Below are positions 1-9,952 of a stretch of 64,000 nt of DNA, one piece after another. How positions within the stretch are numbered: position 1 is the first letter of the stretch; the number at the start of each line of letters is the position of its first letter. Under the pieces are notes generated by a model that made no database searches, was not told the DNA's origin, and saw only the letters and a list, made by a program, of their open reading frames with translations. Location of the stretch: the NCBI GenBank assembly GCA_017936885.1, contig JAGBEO010000002.1:25991-89990 (forward strand), given 5' to 3'. A program made the translations under genes and the position numbers. The DNA comes from Lachnospiraceae bacterium (GTDB taxonomy: Bacteria; Bacillota; Clostridia; Lachnospirales; Lachnospiraceae).

Positions 1-717
1 ACCTTTAACAGTCTTACAAATAATAGCCGTAGGCATACCCTTAGTAGCCTTAGCCTCTTTAAATGCTGCATCGATCTGGTCAAAATCATTGCCGTCGATG
101 TTGATTACGTGGAAATTAAACGCCTCGAACTTCTTATCAATCGGGTAAGGAGAACATACATCATCGATCTTGCCATCGATCTGAAGACCGTTGTTATCAA
201 CGATAACTACCAGATTGTCCAACTTACGGTGTCCGGCAAACATAGCTGCCTCCCAAACCTGACCTTCCTGAATCTCACCATCACCAAGCAGTGTATAAGT
301 TCTGAAGTCTTTGTTATCCAACTTAGCTGCCAGAGCCATACCTACTGCTGCGGAGATACCCTGTCCGAGAGAACCGGAGGACATGTCTACACCCGGAGTC
401 TCCTGCATACAAGGATGTCCCTGTAAATATGAGCCTAAATGACGCAGAGTCTTAAGATCCTCTACCGGGAAATATCCTCTGTTAGCCAGTGTAGAATAAA
501 GACCCGGTGCCGTATGACCCTTAGACAGTACGAAACGGTCTCTGTCTGCCTTCTTAGAATCTTTCGGATCAATATTCATCTCCTCGAAATAAAGATAGGT
601 AAAAATATCGGCTGCGGATAAAGATCCGCCCGGATGTCCCGCTTTAGCACTGTGTACTGCGGTTACGATACCTTTACGAACTTCATTAGCTGTTTTCTGT
701 AACTCTAATTTGTTCAT
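1..717 (-). CDS. Transketolase, N-terminal subunit (partial, 3' end outside window)
   Basis: Thiamine-diphosphate-binding half of a split transketolase, which joins pentose phosphates made from arabinose to glycolysis. The reading frame starts at ATG 717 behind a GGAGG ribosome binding site and stays open for 239 codons to the window edge. Visible motifs are GHPGGSLSAAD and the ThDP motif GDGEIQEG followed about 25 residues later by DNN. In many Firmicutes transketolase is encoded as two genes, so the C-terminal subunit should lie just to the left. It sits 29 bp downstream of the araD-like gene and is probably the last part of the arabinose operon. Family certain; the split form is inferred. 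Confidence 0.9.
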   Translation of the reverse strand, partial: MNKLELQKTANEVRKGIVTAVHSAKAGHPGGSLSAADIFTYLYFEEMNIDPKDSKKADRDRFVLSKGHTAPGLYSTLANRGYFPVEDLKTLRHLGSYLQGHPCMQETPGVDMSSGSLGQGISAAVGMALAAKLDNKDFRTYTLLGDGEIQEGQVWEAAMFAGHRKLDNLVVIVDNNGLQIDGKIDDVCSPYPIDKKFEAFNFHVINIDGNDFDQIDAAFKEAKATKGMPTAIICKTVKG

Positions 718-746
718 CGCAAACCTCCATATATTTTATAATTTTA

Positions 747-1445
747 TTAGTTACCCTGTCCGTAATAAGCATTGGCTCCATGTTTTCTGTAATAATGCTT
801 ATCCTGTAACTCCTGCGGTGCAGGCTGTATACGCGGGTTGATCGTCTCAGCTCTGTAAGCCATCTTAGCTACTTCCTCTAAAACGACCGCATTATGAACC
901 GCATCATTACCGTTCTTGCCCCATGCAAAAGGACCGTGATTCTTACATAATACTGCGGGAACTGCCATGACTTCTTTGTTCATCTTCTTAAATTCATTGA
1001 CGATCAGAAGTCCTGTGTTCTTCTCATAAGCATCTGCAATTTCTTCCTCTGTCAGACATCTTACGCAGGGTACCTCTCCGTAGATATAATCCGCATGGGT
1101 TGTACCGTAGCAGGGAATGCTTCTGCCTGCCTGTGCCCAGCTTGTAGCATAAGAAGAATGGGTGTGTACGACGCCGCCGATTTCCGGAAAAGCTTTGTAT
1201 AATTCCAGATGGGTCGGTGTATCGGAAGAAGGATTATACTTACCCTCTACCTTGTTGCCGTCCAAATCCATGAGTACCATATCATCCGGTGTCAGCTTAT
1301 CATAATCCACACCGCTTGGCTTGATCGCGAAGATACCGCTTTCACGGTCGATCTCGCTGACATTGCCCCATGTAAAAGTAACCAGTTCGTATTTCGGGAG
1401 AAGCATGTTCGCTTCATAAACACGTTTCTTTAATTCTTCTAACAT
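747..1445 (-). CDS. araD: L-ribulose-5-phosphate 4-epimerase
   Basis: Converts L-ribulose 5-phosphate to D-xylulose 5-phosphate, the third step of arabinose catabolism. The 232-residue protein is a full-length class II aldolase/epimerase. The metal-binding histidines are visible in [10 protein letters not shown] (near residue 95) and in KNHGPFAWG (near residue 170), and the [11 protein letters not shown] segment is typical of AraD rather than of fuculose aldolases. It lies 14 bp downstream of the sugar kinase and upstream of transketolase, so the order isomerase-kinase-epimerase-transketolase follows the pathway. Translation starts at ATG 1445 behind AAAGGA. Confidence 0.95.
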   Translation of the reverse strand: MLEELKKRVYEANMLLPKYELVTFTWGNVSEIDRESGIFAIKPSGVDYDKLTPDDMVLMDLDGNKVEGKYNPSSDTPTHLELYKAFPEIGGVVHTHSSYATSWAQAGRSIPCYGTTHADYIYGEVPCVRCLTEEEIADAYEKNTGLLIVNEFKKMNKEVMAVPAVLCKNHGPFAWGKNGNDAVHNAVVLEEVAKMAYRAETINPRIQPAPQELQDKHYYRKHGANAYYGQGN

Positions 1446-1459
1446 TTTATTTCCTTTCT

Positions 1460-3049
1460 TTATTTCAGATTCTCCACCGCGGCTCTCTCAATCGCAAGAC
1501 CTGCGCTGTAACGTTTCATGAACTCATCAAAGCCTTTCACATCTTTAGCAACCGGAGCAAGCTTCTCACCCTTCTGTCCGGCAAAGACTTTGCTGTCAAG
1601 GAAAGCCGCAAGACTCTCATCTGTACCCTTATTGATCATATAGGAAGCAAGGAGGGCAATACCCCAAGCGCCGCCTTCACCGGCTGTCTCCATAACGCTT
1701 ACCGGAGCATCGATCGCTGCCGCCAAGATGCTCTGACCTACGCCTTTGGTCTTGAACAAGCCGCCATGTCCCAGGATTTCATCTACCTGTACACCCTCTT
1801 CTTTCAGAAGGATATCCAGGCCTGTTTTCAGTGCACCGAGTGCAGTGAAGAGATGTACTCTCATGAAATTAGCTAAATTAAATTTGGCATCCGGTGTGCG
1901 GACAAATAACGGACGTCCCTCGTTAAATCCTGTTACATGCTCGCCGGAGAAATAGTTGTATGCCAGTAAACCGCCGCAATCATCGTCTCCCTCCAGAGCC
2001 TTGCGGTACAGATTGCCGTACAGCTCATTCATATCTACTTTCATACCCATAACTTCTGAGTACTCTTTGAACAGATTCACCCATGCATTTAAGTCAGAAG
2101 TACAGTTATTGCAGTGTACCATAGCTACCAGACTTCCGTCAGGAGTGGTTACCAGATCAATCTCGTCATGTACCTTGGATAATTCTTTCTCCATAACGAT
2201 CATACCGAATACGCTGGTTCCGGCAGACACATTACCTGTTCTCTGGGCTACACTGTTGGTGGCAGCCATACCTGTTCCGGCATCACCTTCCGGCGGGCAG
2301 AACGGCACTCCGGCCTCTAAGGTTCCGGTAGGATCTAACAATTTGGCACCCTCTGCTGTCAGCGTACCTGCCTGCTGTCCTGCGGTATAAACTGCCGGAA
2401 GTACATCTTGTAACTTCCAATCGTATTTACCTGCTATCAACTCATTGAACTGTGCAAGCATTTTCTCATGGAACTGACCTGTAGCAATATCAATCGGGAA
2501 CATACCGGATGCTTCTCCGACACCTACTACCTTCTCACCTGTCAGTTTCCAATGAACATATCCTGCCAGTGTAATCACGAATTTCAGATCTGCCACATGT
2601 TCTTCGCCGTTTAAGATAGCCTGATAGAGATGTGCAATCGTCCATCTCTGCGGAATATGATACTGGAACAGTTCTGTCAGCTTCGTAGAAGCTTCCTCTG
2701 TAATGGTATTTCTCCATGTACGGAAAGGAACCATCAACTCGTCCTTCTCATTAAATGCCATATATCCATGCATCATGGCGCTGAAACCCATCGCTCCGAT
2801 TTTAGTCAGTTTCTCGCCATACTGCGCCTCTACATCCTCTGCCAGCTTCTTATAGCAGTCCTGAAGTCCTGTCCAGATATCATCTAAGCTGTAAGTCCAG
2901 ATACCGTTCTCCAGTCTGTTCTCCCAGTCATGTGCGCCGGATGCGATCGGCTTATTGTTCTCGTCTACCAAAACCGCTTTGATTCTGGTAGAACCGAACT
3001 CAATACCCAATACCGATTTACCGTTTGCAATACATTCTTTTGCTCCCAT
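1460..3049 (-). CDS. FGGY-family sugar kinase, probable L-ribulokinase (AraK-like)
   Basis: A 529-residue FGGY kinase expected to phosphorylate L-ribulose. The N-terminal ATPase-fold motif [13 protein letters not shown] lies at residues 14-26, the adenosine-side motif [11 protein letters not shown] is mid-protein and [14 protein letters not shown] is near residue 430. It does not look like classical AraB; it resembles the xylulokinase-annotated kinases of clostridial arabinose regulons. In Clostridium acetobutylicum such a non-orthologous ribulokinase was named AraK. Its position between araA and araD, 11 bp from araA, supports ribulokinase; xylulokinase is the alternative. Start at ATG 3049 with GGAGG. 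Confidence 0.85.
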   Translation of the reverse strand: MGAKECIANGKSVLGIEFGSTRIKAVLVDENNKPIASGAHDWENRLENGIWTYSLDDIWTGLQDCYKKLAEDVEAQYGEKLTKIGAMGFSAMMHGYMAFNEKDELMVPFRTWRNTITEEASTKLTELFQYHIPQRWTIAHLYQAILNGEEHVADLKFVITLAGYVHWKLTGEKVVGVGEASGMFPIDIATGQFHEKMLAQFNELIAGKYDWKLQDVLPAVYTAGQQAGTLTAEGAKLLDPTGTLEAGVPFCPPEGDAGTGMAATNSVAQRTGNVSAGTSVFGMIVMEKELSKVHDEIDLVTTPDGSLVAMVHCNNCTSDLNAWVNLFKEYSEVMGMKVDMNELYGNLYRKALEGDDDCGGLLAYNYFSGEHVTGFNEGRPLFVRTPDAKFNLANFMRVHLFTALGALKTGLDILLKEEGVQVDEILGHGGLFKTKGVGQSILAAAIDAPVSVMETAGEGGAWGIALLASYMINKGTDESLAAFLDSKVFAGQKGEKLAPVAKDVKGFDEFMKRYSAGLAIERAAVENLK

Positions 3050-3060
3050 ACATTACCTCC

Positions 3061-4554
3061 TTAAAATGCTGCCTCGTTCCATCTTAATTCATTCTTGAAG
3101 TTACGAATTGTCGTATCTTTATCAATAACAACGCTCTCGATGCCCATAGCTGCTGCCCAGTCTACCATCTGGTCTACTGTCAGATCATAAGAGAATGCTG
3201 TATGATGTGCACCGCCTGCAAGAATCCATGCTGTAGCACCGATCTCCATGTTAGGCTGTGGTGTCCAGAATGCTGTACCAACCGGTAATTTCGGCATCGG
3301 CTTCTCAACCTTCTTACAATCAACTGCATTGATTAACAGTCTGAATCTTGTACCAAGATCCACTAAAGAACATGCTACTGCCGGGCCTGTCTTGGAGGTA
3401 AATACCAGACGGGCGGGATCTTCTCTGTTACCCATAGACAGCGGACAAACCTTAATACCGATTTCACCGTCAGCCACGGAAGGACATACTTCTAACATAT
3501 GAGCCTGTAAGATACCCTCTTTGCCCGGTACTAAGTTGTAGGTGTAATCTTCCATCATGGAAGTACCCTTTGCATCTTTGATGTCGGCTGTCATTAACTT
3601 CATCAAACGAACCATAGCAGCTACTTTCCAGTCACCCTCTGCGCCGAAGCCGTAGCCCTTCTCCATCAGTCTCTGAATAGCCAGACCCGGAAGCTGTTTT
3701 AATCCGCCCAGCATACCGAAGTGTGTAACAACCGCATGGTAATTGTTGTCTACTAAGAACTTCTCAATTCCGATTTCCTGCTGTGCCTGTACTGCCACAT
3801 GTCTTCTGAACTCGTCTAAATCTCTACCCTCATCGATGATCTTGTATTTGCTGTAGTATTCCTCAACCAATGCGTTCACATCACCCTGCGGAACTGCATC
3901 TACATATTCTACCAGATCATTGACACAGTAATGATCAATTTCCCAGCCGAACTTGATCTGTGCTTCTACCTTATCGCCTTCTGTTACAGCTACATTATTC
4001 ATATTGTCGCCAAAACGGCATACACGGACATGAGAGGATTCAATTACACCGATTGCTGTTCTCATCCAGCTTCCCAACTGTTTCTGAATACTGTCGTTAG
4101 CCCAGTGTCCTACGATGATCTTTCTCTCGATTCCCATACGGCTTACGATATGACCATATTCTCTGTCACCGTGAGCAGACTGATTCTCATTCATGAAATC
4201 CATATCAATCGTGTCATAAGGAAGCTCTTCATTGAACTGTGTGTGCAAATGGCATAAAGGTTTCTTGTATTCCTTCAAGCCTAAGATCCACATCTTAGCA
4301 GGTGAGAAAGTATGCATCCATGTGATAACACCTGCACAATCAGGGTCATTGTTAGCATCATTAAATGTCTGGCGGATAGAAGCCTGACTGATGAGTGTGG
4401 GTTTTAACACTACCTCAAATGGAAGATTACCGGAAGCGTTTAAGCCTTCTACGATCTTAGCAGAATGCTCTGCTACTTTTCTTAAACACTCATCACCGTA
4501 CAGATCCTGAGAACCTGTACAAAACCAAAATTTGTAATTCTTTACTGCGTTCAT
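3061..4554 (-). CDS. araA: L-arabinose isomerase
   Basis: Converts L-arabinose to L-ribulose in the cytoplasm, using Mn. The 497-residue protein has the usual length. The four metal/catalytic positions of the family are visible: glutamates in GFGAEGDW and SMMEDYTYN, histidines in LQAHMLEV and GAHHTAFS. The start ATG 4554 is preceded by GGAGGG. It is the first gene after the AraR-type operator cluster and has its own promoter, so isomerase, kinase, epimerase and transketolase probably form one AraR-repressed message. Confidence 0.97.
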   Translation of the reverse strand: MNAVKNYKFWFCTGSQDLYGDECLRKVAEHSAKIVEGLNASGNLPFEVVLKPTLISQASIRQTFNDANNDPDCAGVITWMHTFSPAKMWILGLKEYKKPLCHLHTQFNEELPYDTIDMDFMNENQSAHGDREYGHIVSRMGIERKIIVGHWANDSIQKQLGSWMRTAIGVIESSHVRVCRFGDNMNNVAVTEGDKVEAQIKFGWEIDHYCVNDLVEYVDAVPQGDVNALVEEYYSKYKIIDEGRDLDEFRRHVAVQAQQEIGIEKFLVDNNYHAVVTHFGMLGGLKQLPGLAIQRLMEKGYGFGAEGDWKVAAMVRLMKLMTADIKDAKGTSMMEDYTYNLVPGKEGILQAHMLEVCPSVADGEIGIKVCPLSMGNREDPARLVFTSKTGPAVACSLVDLGTRFRLLINAVDCKKVEKPMPKLPVGTAFWTPQPNMEIGATAWILAGGAHHTAFSYDLTVDQMVDWAAAMGIESVVIDKDTTIRNFKNELRWNEAAF

Positions 4555-4591
4555 TCTTTTCCCTCCGTTTTATATAGTTTTTTCGAGCAAC

Positions 4592-4706
4592 TTGTACGCC
4601 ATACAACTTTTCGCCAAAATGTCGTATATTTCGCACAAATCACTTCAGTTCCTCTTATTAAAGATAATACCACTTGTACGTACAATTTTGCAAGTTGTAC
4701 GTATAT
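4592..4706 (-). promoter_or_regulatory. araA promoter with AraR-type operators
   Basis: On the minus strand a sigma-A promoter is visible: -35 TTGCAA at 4688-4693, an 18-bp spacer and -10 TATTAT at 4664-4669. The perfect palindrome TTGTACGTACAA (4674-4685), which matches the known AraR operator core of Bacillus and Clostridium, lies entirely in the spacer. A second TTGTACGTATAT copy (4695-4706) overlaps or adjoins the -35, and a relaxed TTGTACGCCATACAA copy lies at 4592-4606 in the leader. Binding would block polymerase, so arabinose-relieved repression is inferred. A separate ATTTCGCACAAAT motif sits at 4628-4640. Confidence 0.8.
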
Positions 4707-4729
4707 GTTTTTTCATAAAAAACAAAAAT

Positions 4730-5818
4730 TTATTTCCTTTCACACTTTTGCACAGAATTTCTTTGAACAATATCCACATCAAATTCATAATTAGCGTCAA
4801 AAAACGGATCTTTAATCAGGCGCAGCAGATTCTCTGCCGCCTTTTTGCCAAGTTCTTCCATCGGATGGGGTGCCGAGGTAATAGCCACCTCACCCAACAC
4901 CGCCAATTCTGAATCATCCACCCCCACAATGGAAATATCCTGCGGAACTCTGATTCCTGCTTTTCTGAGAATATCAATCAGTCCGAAAGCAACCTCATCG
5001 TTATAACAAAACAATCCGGTACAATCCTTAAAACGATCCAGTATTTTCTCTGTCAGCTTATCTAAATGTTTCACGTCTTCCGTATCTACCCAAAGAATTC
5101 TCGTATCGTCAACTTCCATACCCGCATCCAGCATCGCATCCATATATCCGGCATACCGCAGCCGTCCCTGTCCGTCATCCAGTTTGAAAATACCACCGAT
5201 CTCCCGATGCCCCATGGCAATCAGATGCCTCGTCATCTTCCATCCCGCCATGCGATCATTGATAGATACATGCGGAATCTTAAGCTGCGGGTAGTAACTG
5301 TTAATAAAGATAATCGGAATCCGGCGCTTTCGAATCTCCTGATAAAGATGCAGATTAGGATTCGGAATGCCGCTCTTAGTCGTCTCTACTATGATTCCCG
5401 CCACTTCATCTCTGCTGATAATATCTTCCAGAATGGTCTTCTCTCTTCCGTTCTGATTATTGGTAAACGCAATCTGAACAGAATATCCCGCTTCCAGCAA
5501 TACATTTTCGATCCCCTGTATCGTTCTCGGAAAAATATATCCATCCACATAGGTGGTCACAACGGACACTCTCATCCTCTTCGCCAGATTCACAAGACGG
5601 TTATCATTAATGTAAGTACCGCTGCCCTGTACTCTTCGGATGATTCCATCCTGCTCCAATACGCTGATTGCATGTCTGACAGTCTGTCGGCTTACCCCGA
5701 ACATTTCCTTCAGTGCATTCTCAGAATACATTTTCTGACCGGCTACAAGTTTCTTATCCTGAATCTGTTCGTTAATCCACTTCACCAACTCTAAATATTT
5801 GGGTGTTGCCTTATCCAT
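4730..5818 (-). CDS. araR: AraR-type arabinose repressor (GntR/LacI hybrid)
   Basis: Transcription regulator with an N-terminal GntR winged helix (residues about 1-70, with FGVSRQTVRHAISVLEQDG) and a C-terminal LacI/periplasmic-binding-protein effector domain (about 80-360). This architecture is the hallmark of AraR, which releases TTGTACGTACAA-type operators when L-arabinose binds. The start was placed at ATG 5818 rather than the longer frame to 5869, because GGAGGG stands 5 bases upstream and the protein then begins MDKATPKYLELVKW like its family. It lies between the importer and araA. A second protein of the same type is encoded at 19794-20876. Confidence 0.92.
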   Translation of the reverse strand: MDKATPKYLELVKWINEQIQDKKLVAGQKMYSENALKEMFGVSRQTVRHAISVLEQDGIIRRVQGSGTYINDNRLVNLAKRMRVSVVTTYVDGYIFPRTIQGIENVLLEAGYSVQIAFTNNQNGREKTILEDIISRDEVAGIIVETTKSGIPNPNLHLYQEIRKRRIPIIFINSYYPQLKIPHVSINDRMAGWKMTRHLIAMGHREIGGIFKLDDGQGRLRYAGYMDAMLDAGMEVDDTRILWVDTEDVKHLDKLTEKILDRFKDCTGLFCYNDEVAFGLIDILRKAGIRVPQDISIVGVDDSELAVLGEVAITSAPHPMEELGKKAAENLLRLIKDPFFDANYEFDVDIVQRNSVQKCERK

Positions 5819-5881
5819 TATTCCCTCCATGCCAAAGCAATTCCATGCAATGACTCTGTATACTCCCATTTTAAATCACAA

Positions 5882-5908
5882 AGGGCTACCCTACAATAAG
5901 GCAGCCCT
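5882..5908 (-). terminator. Hairpin after importer permease gene
   Basis: AGGGCT and AGCCCT arms enclose a loop with further partial pairing, followed on the minus strand by a T-rich run. It lies between the permease stop and araR, so it probably ends or attenuates the importer message. Confidence 0.6.
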
Positions 5909-5935
5909 AGTTTTTCATATCAGGTAAGATTACTC

Positions 5936-7108
5936 TTAACCTTTCTTTCTCTTAGATAAGACATCCACTGTAACAGCACCGAGAAGTACGGCACCTTTTA
6001 CAATTTTCTGAATATCTGTAGACCATCCGTACAAGGACATACCGTTGTTCAGAATACCCATGATAAACGCTCCGACTACAGCGCCCAGGATTGTACCGGC
6101 ACCACCGGCTACGGCTGCACCACCGATGTAACAGGATGCGATAGCGTCCATCTCGAATCCGTCACCGGCCTTCGGTGTGGAAGATGCGTTACGAGCGGAG
6201 AGAACAATACCTGCTACTGCACTGAGAAGTCCCATGTTGGTATATACCCAGAAGAATACTTTATTCGTATCAATACCTGACAGGTTAGCCGCCTTTCTGT
6301 TACCGCCCAGCGCGTAGATCTGACGACCGGCAACTGTCTTACTTGTAATGAATGCGTACAGTGCAATCAGCGCTACCATGATTACCAATACAAACGGAAG
6401 ACCATTGTAACGAGCCAGTTTGTAGAAGAAGAACCAGATAATCACAAGCATAACAGCTAATTTTAATGCTACCTGCCATACAGGATTGGTTGCAAAGTTA
6501 TATTTTTTCTTCGTTGCAATGCCCTTTGCCTCAGCAAGAATCAATGCAACAGATGCGATAATCGCAACAACGATACATACAATATCTAATGTTCCGTCAC
6601 CAACGTTTATTTTTGCGGTAGGAAGGAATCCGGCACCGATGTAAATGTAGTTATCCGGCAGAGGGCCTTTGGTCTGTGCCTGTAATAAGGTATATGTAAG
6701 ACCACGTCCCATAAGCATGGTTGCCAGTGTTACTACGAAAGGAGGAATTCCTAAATAAGCAATAAAGAATCCCGCAAACATACCAACCAGAAGACCGATC
6801 AGTAAAGCAACGATAATCGCTACCCACATGTTCATCTTATAGTCAACCATAATAATACCTGCTGCAGCACCGGTAAGAGCTACTGTAGAACCTACGCCCA
6901 GATCTACGTTACCGGTCAGTACACACAATAACATACCGATTGCAAGAATAACAACGTAACCGTTCTGCATGATCAGGTTGTTAATGTTGGCAGGGGATAA
7001 GTTCTTTCCGCCTGTCATAACGGCAAAAATAACATAAATTGCAATAAGAGCAAGAAACATACCATACTGTTTCATGTCAAGATTTACTACTTTTTTCTTA
7101 TCATTCAT
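5936..7108 (-). CDS. Multiple-monosaccharide ABC importer permease (GguB/MmsB type)
   Basis: Integral membrane subunit of a CUT2-family sugar importer, about 390 residues with roughly ten hydrophobic segments and the conserved region DGFEMDAIASCYIGGAA near the C-terminus. A long central insertion rich in charged residues (about 170-215) is typical of GguB/XylH-type permeases. The start ATG 7108 follows AAAGGG by 8 bases; a GTG at 7117 in the same frame lacks this spacing. The start overlaps the stop codon of the ATPase gene, so translation is coupled. Arabinose is the likely substrate from context. Confidence 0.9.
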   Translation of the reverse strand: MNDKKKVVNLDMKQYGMFLALIAIYVIFAVMTGGKNLSPANINNLIMQNGYVVILAIGMLLCVLTGNVDLGVGSTVALTGAAAGIIMVDYKMNMWVAIIVALLIGLLVGMFAGFFIAYLGIPPFVVTLATMLMGRGLTYTLLQAQTKGPLPDNYIYIGAGFLPTAKINVGDGTLDIVCIVVAIIASVALILAEAKGIATKKKYNFATNPVWQVALKLAVMLVIIWFFFYKLARYNGLPFVLVIMVALIALYAFITSKTVAGRQIYALGGNRKAANLSGIDTNKVFFWVYTNMGLLSAVAGIVLSARNASSTPKAGDGFEMDAIASCYIGGAAVAGGAGTILGAVVGAFIMGILNNGMSLYGWSTDIQKIVKGAVLLGAVTVDVLSKRKKG

Positions 7109-8660
7109 TTCCATCACCCTTTCTATTATGAGCCATAATACATTGCATAATCTTTTCCTGTGTCAGTTCTTCTTTACTCAGTTCTCCCGCAATCTGACCT
7201 TCGTTAATAACATAAGTTCTATCACAGGTACCGATGATCTCCGGCATTTCGGAGGAAATAACGATTACCGCCTTACCTGCCTTGGCAAGATCATTGATGA
7301 CACAATAAATCTCATATTTAGCACCTACGTCGATACCACGGGTAGGCTCATCCAGGATCAATACATCCGGCTGTGTCAGCATCCATTTCGCCAAAACAAC
7401 CTTCTGCTGATTACCACCTGACAAGGAACCAACGACCTGTTCGATGGAATTTGCTTTCACGTTAATTCTCTTCTTATATTCTTCTGCCGCCACGATTTCG
7501 TCATTACCATTGATTACTCCATGCTTGGAGAAGAATTTCGGACGGGCTGCAATGGTCATGTTTTCCTTGATCTCCCCGATCAGATTCAAGCCAAATGTCT
7601 TTCTGTCCTCCGATACATATGCAAGCTTGCTGTCAATGGCTTCCTTGACGTTCTTCATATGAACCTCTTTACCATTAATCTTAACCGTACCGGAAATCTT
7701 CTGACCATAACTGTGCCCAAACACACTCATGGCAAACTCTGTACGTCCGGCACCCATCAGTCCCGCAAGACCGACAACTTCGCCTGCTTTAACGCTAATA
7801 TTAATATTTTTTAAAACCTGACGCTCCGCATCATCGGGATGATATACATTCCAATCCTTAACTTCAAAGATAGTCTCTCCGATCGTAACACCCTCTCTTA
7901 TCGGGTAACGATTGGTCATTTCACGTCCTACCATGCCTTTGATAACACGATCTTCCGTAAACTCATCTACACCCTTCACCAGAGTCTCAATTGTCTTACC
8001 GTCACGAATGATTGTAACCGCATCAGATACATATTCAATTTCATTTAACTTATGAGAAATAATAATACAGGTAATTCCCTGCTTTTTCAGTTCCAACATA
8101 ATATCCAGAAGCTTCCGGCTTTCCTCATCATTAAGTGCTGCCGTAGGCTCATCCAGAATCAGAAGTTCAACCTTCTTCGCCATTGCCTTTGCGATCTCGA
8201 TCAACTGCTGTTTACCAACACCCAGCGAATTAACCGGCACATTTACATCCTCATGCTCCAATCCTACTTTTGCAAGCATTTCCTGTGCACGCTGTCTTGT
8301 CTTGGTCCAATCGATAACGCCTTTCATGGATAACTGCTCATTACCCAAAAATACGTTCTCTGCGACCGAAAGAAGCGGACTAAGTGCTAATTCCTGATGA
8401 ATGATAACGATGCCTTTGGCCTCACTATCTTTCAGATTATGGAATTTACAAGTTTCCCCCTTGTATACGACATCGCCGGAATATGTACCGTGAGGGTATA
8501 CGCCTGACAGAACATTCATCAACGTAGATTTACCTGCTCCGTTTTCACCACACAAAGCGTGAATCTCTCCGCGTTTTACCTTCAGATTTACATCATCCAG
8601 CGCCCGAACGCCCGAAAACTCTTTTACAATGTGGTTCATTTCCAAGATGTAATCCGACAT
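7101..8660 (-). CDS. Multiple-monosaccharide ABC importer ATPase (GguA/MmsA type)
   Basis: Tandem ATP-binding subunit of 519 residues. The first domain has Walker A GENGAGKST near residue 38 and Walker B LLILDEPTAAL. The second has the degenerate P-loop GLMGAGRTE near residue 300, signature SLSGGNQQK and DVLILDEPTRG. A degenerate second P-loop is normal for CUT2 ATPases, where only one site is fully active. It couples to the overlapping permease gene and to the ChvE-like binding protein upstream. Start ATG 8660 with AAGGAG. Confidence 0.93.
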   Translation of the reverse strand: MSDYILEMNHIVKEFSGVRALDDVNLKVKRGEIHALCGENGAGKSTLMNVLSGVYPHGTYSGDVVYKGETCKFHNLKDSEAKGIVIIHQELALSPLLSVAENVFLGNEQLSMKGVIDWTKTRQRAQEMLAKVGLEHEDVNVPVNSLGVGKQQLIEIAKAMAKKVELLILDEPTAALNDEESRKLLDIMLELKKQGITCIIISHKLNEIEYVSDAVTIIRDGKTIETLVKGVDEFTEDRVIKGMVGREMTNRYPIREGVTIGETIFEVKDWNVYHPDDAERQVLKNINISVKAGEVVGLAGLMGAGRTEFAMSVFGHSYGQKISGTVKINGKEVHMKNVKEAIDSKLAYVSEDRKTFGLNLIGEIKENMTIAARPKFFSKHGVINGNDEIVAAEEYKKRINVKANSIEQVVGSLSGGNQQKVVLAKWMLTQPDVLILDEPTRGIDVGAKYEIYCVINDLAKAGKAVIVISSEMPEIIGTCDRTYVINEGQIAGELSKEELTQEKIMQCIMAHNRKGDGNE

Positions 8661-8730
8661 TTCCCCAACTCCTTTTCTCTAAAAATTCTTTACTCACCTA
8701 TACAGCCAATTGCAGTCTTTAGGAAAAAAG

Positions 8731-8757
8731 AGGGTGGCAACAAGCATGTGCCACCCT
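8731..8757 (-). terminator. Attenuator-type terminator after binding-protein gene
   Basis: A perfect 9-bp stem (AGGGTGGCA with TGCCACCCT) followed on the minus strand by six T residues. It sits between the binding-protein stop and the ATPase start. Partial read-through would give an excess of binding protein over importer, a common arrangement. Confidence 0.8.
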
Positions 8758-8773
8758 GCTTAAAGTCTCTAAA

Positions 8774-9952
8774 TTACTCAGCTAACTGCTCTTCTGTATA
8801 GTAACCGCCGTCTACAATGATTTCCTGATAGTTGTCTTTATCAACTGCTACAGGTGTACACAGATAAGAAGGAACTACGATCTTACCGTTGTTGTACTGC
8901 TCATTGTCATTGATCTCAGGTTCTGCACCTTCAAGCACTGCCTGAACCATTGTTACGCACTTCTCAGCTAAGAGACGTGTATCTTTGTAAATAGACATTG
9001 TCTGCTTGCCGGAAATGATATTCTTAGTAGCCATAAGCTCAGCATCCTGACCTGTGATGATCGGCCAGTTTTCTTCTGTATAGCCGGCACCTTCTAAAGC
9101 TGCTTTACATCCGTATGCGAAACCATCGAATGCTGTTAAGCAGATATCAAGGTCTTCGTCTGCGTAGAAACCTGTCAAGTAGTTCTCACAGTTCTGCTGT
9201 GCTGTCTCCTGAGACCATCTTAAGATACATGTATCTTCGAAAGATGTTCTGCCGGACTTACATACTAATGTACCATTATCCAAGTATGGCTGAAGAACTT
9301 CCATAGCACCATTGTATAAGAACAAAGCGTTGTTATCATCAGGAGATCCCATGAAGAACTCGATTGTATATGTCTCTGTTGTGTTAGCAAGATCCAGTTT
9401 CTCTTCTACGTACTTAGCAATTGCTGTACCAACACCCTTGTTATCAAATGTTGCGTAGTAGGATACTGCATCTGTGTCCATTAACAGACGGTCATATGCG
9501 ATGATCGGAATACCAGCTTCTTTAGCCTGTGCCTCTACGTTTACAAGTGCGGAAGAGTCAATAGAAGCGATAACCAGACAATCAGCGCCGGAAGCGATCA
9601 TGTTCTCAATCTGGGATACCTGCATCTGTACATCATCTTCAGCATACTGAAGGTCTACTTCATAACCAAGAGCCTCTAACTGTGCTTTCATGTTAGCACC
9701 GTCGTTGATCCATCTCTCGGAAGACTGTGTAGGCATTGCCACACCTACTTTGCCGCCGCCGGATGTTGTTGCTGCAACTTCCTCTGTTGCTGCATCTGCT
9801 GCATCATCTGCAGGTGCTGCTTCTTCAGCAGGCGCTGCCTCTTCTGCTGTGTCTGCGGATGTTGTAGCTGTAGAATCGCTGCTGCCGCATCCAACAAGCA
9901 ATGTAGCTACCATTGCCACGCTAAGTAAAGCGCTTAAAACTTTCTTTTTCAT
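8774..9952 (-). CDS. Sugar-binding lipoprotein of ABC importer (ChvE-like)
   Basis: Solute-binding protein of the CUT2 importer, 392 residues. It has a lipoprotein signal peptide with lipobox LVGC at about residues 19-22, then a low-complexity Ala/Glu/Asp/Pro linker (residues 30-65) that tethers the domain to the membrane, then a type I periplasmic-binding fold beginning KVGVAMPTQSSERW. That start and the EWPIITGQDAE-like region match ChvE/XylF-type binding proteins for arabinose, xylose or galactose. Start ATG 9952 with GGGAGG. It is the first gene after a strong promoter and an operator-rich leader. Confidence 0.92.
   Translation of the reverse strand: MKKKVLSALLSVAMVATLLVGCGSSDSTATTSADTAEEAAPAEEAAPADDAADAATEEVAATTSGGGKVGVAMPTQSSERWINDGANMKAQLEALGYEVDLQYAEDDVQMQVSQIENMIASGADCLVIASIDSSALVNVEAQAKEAGIPIIAYDRLLMDTDAVSYYATFDNKGVGTAIAKYVEEKLDLANTTETYTIEFFMGSPDDNNALFLYNGAMEVLQPYLDNGTLVCKSGRTSFEDTCILRWSQETAQQNCENYLTGFYADEDLDICLTAFDGFAYGCKAALEGAGYTEENWPIITGQDAELMATKNIISGKQTMSIYKDTRLLAEKCVTMVQAVLEGAEPEINDNEQYNNGKIVVPSYLCTPVAVDKDNYQEIIVDGGYYTEEQLAE

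Noticed and set aside
1460-3049. Classical AraB ribulokinase or a xylulokinase
   Set aside because: Sequence does not look like AraB, and context argues for ribulose; kept as AraK-like with the specificity open.
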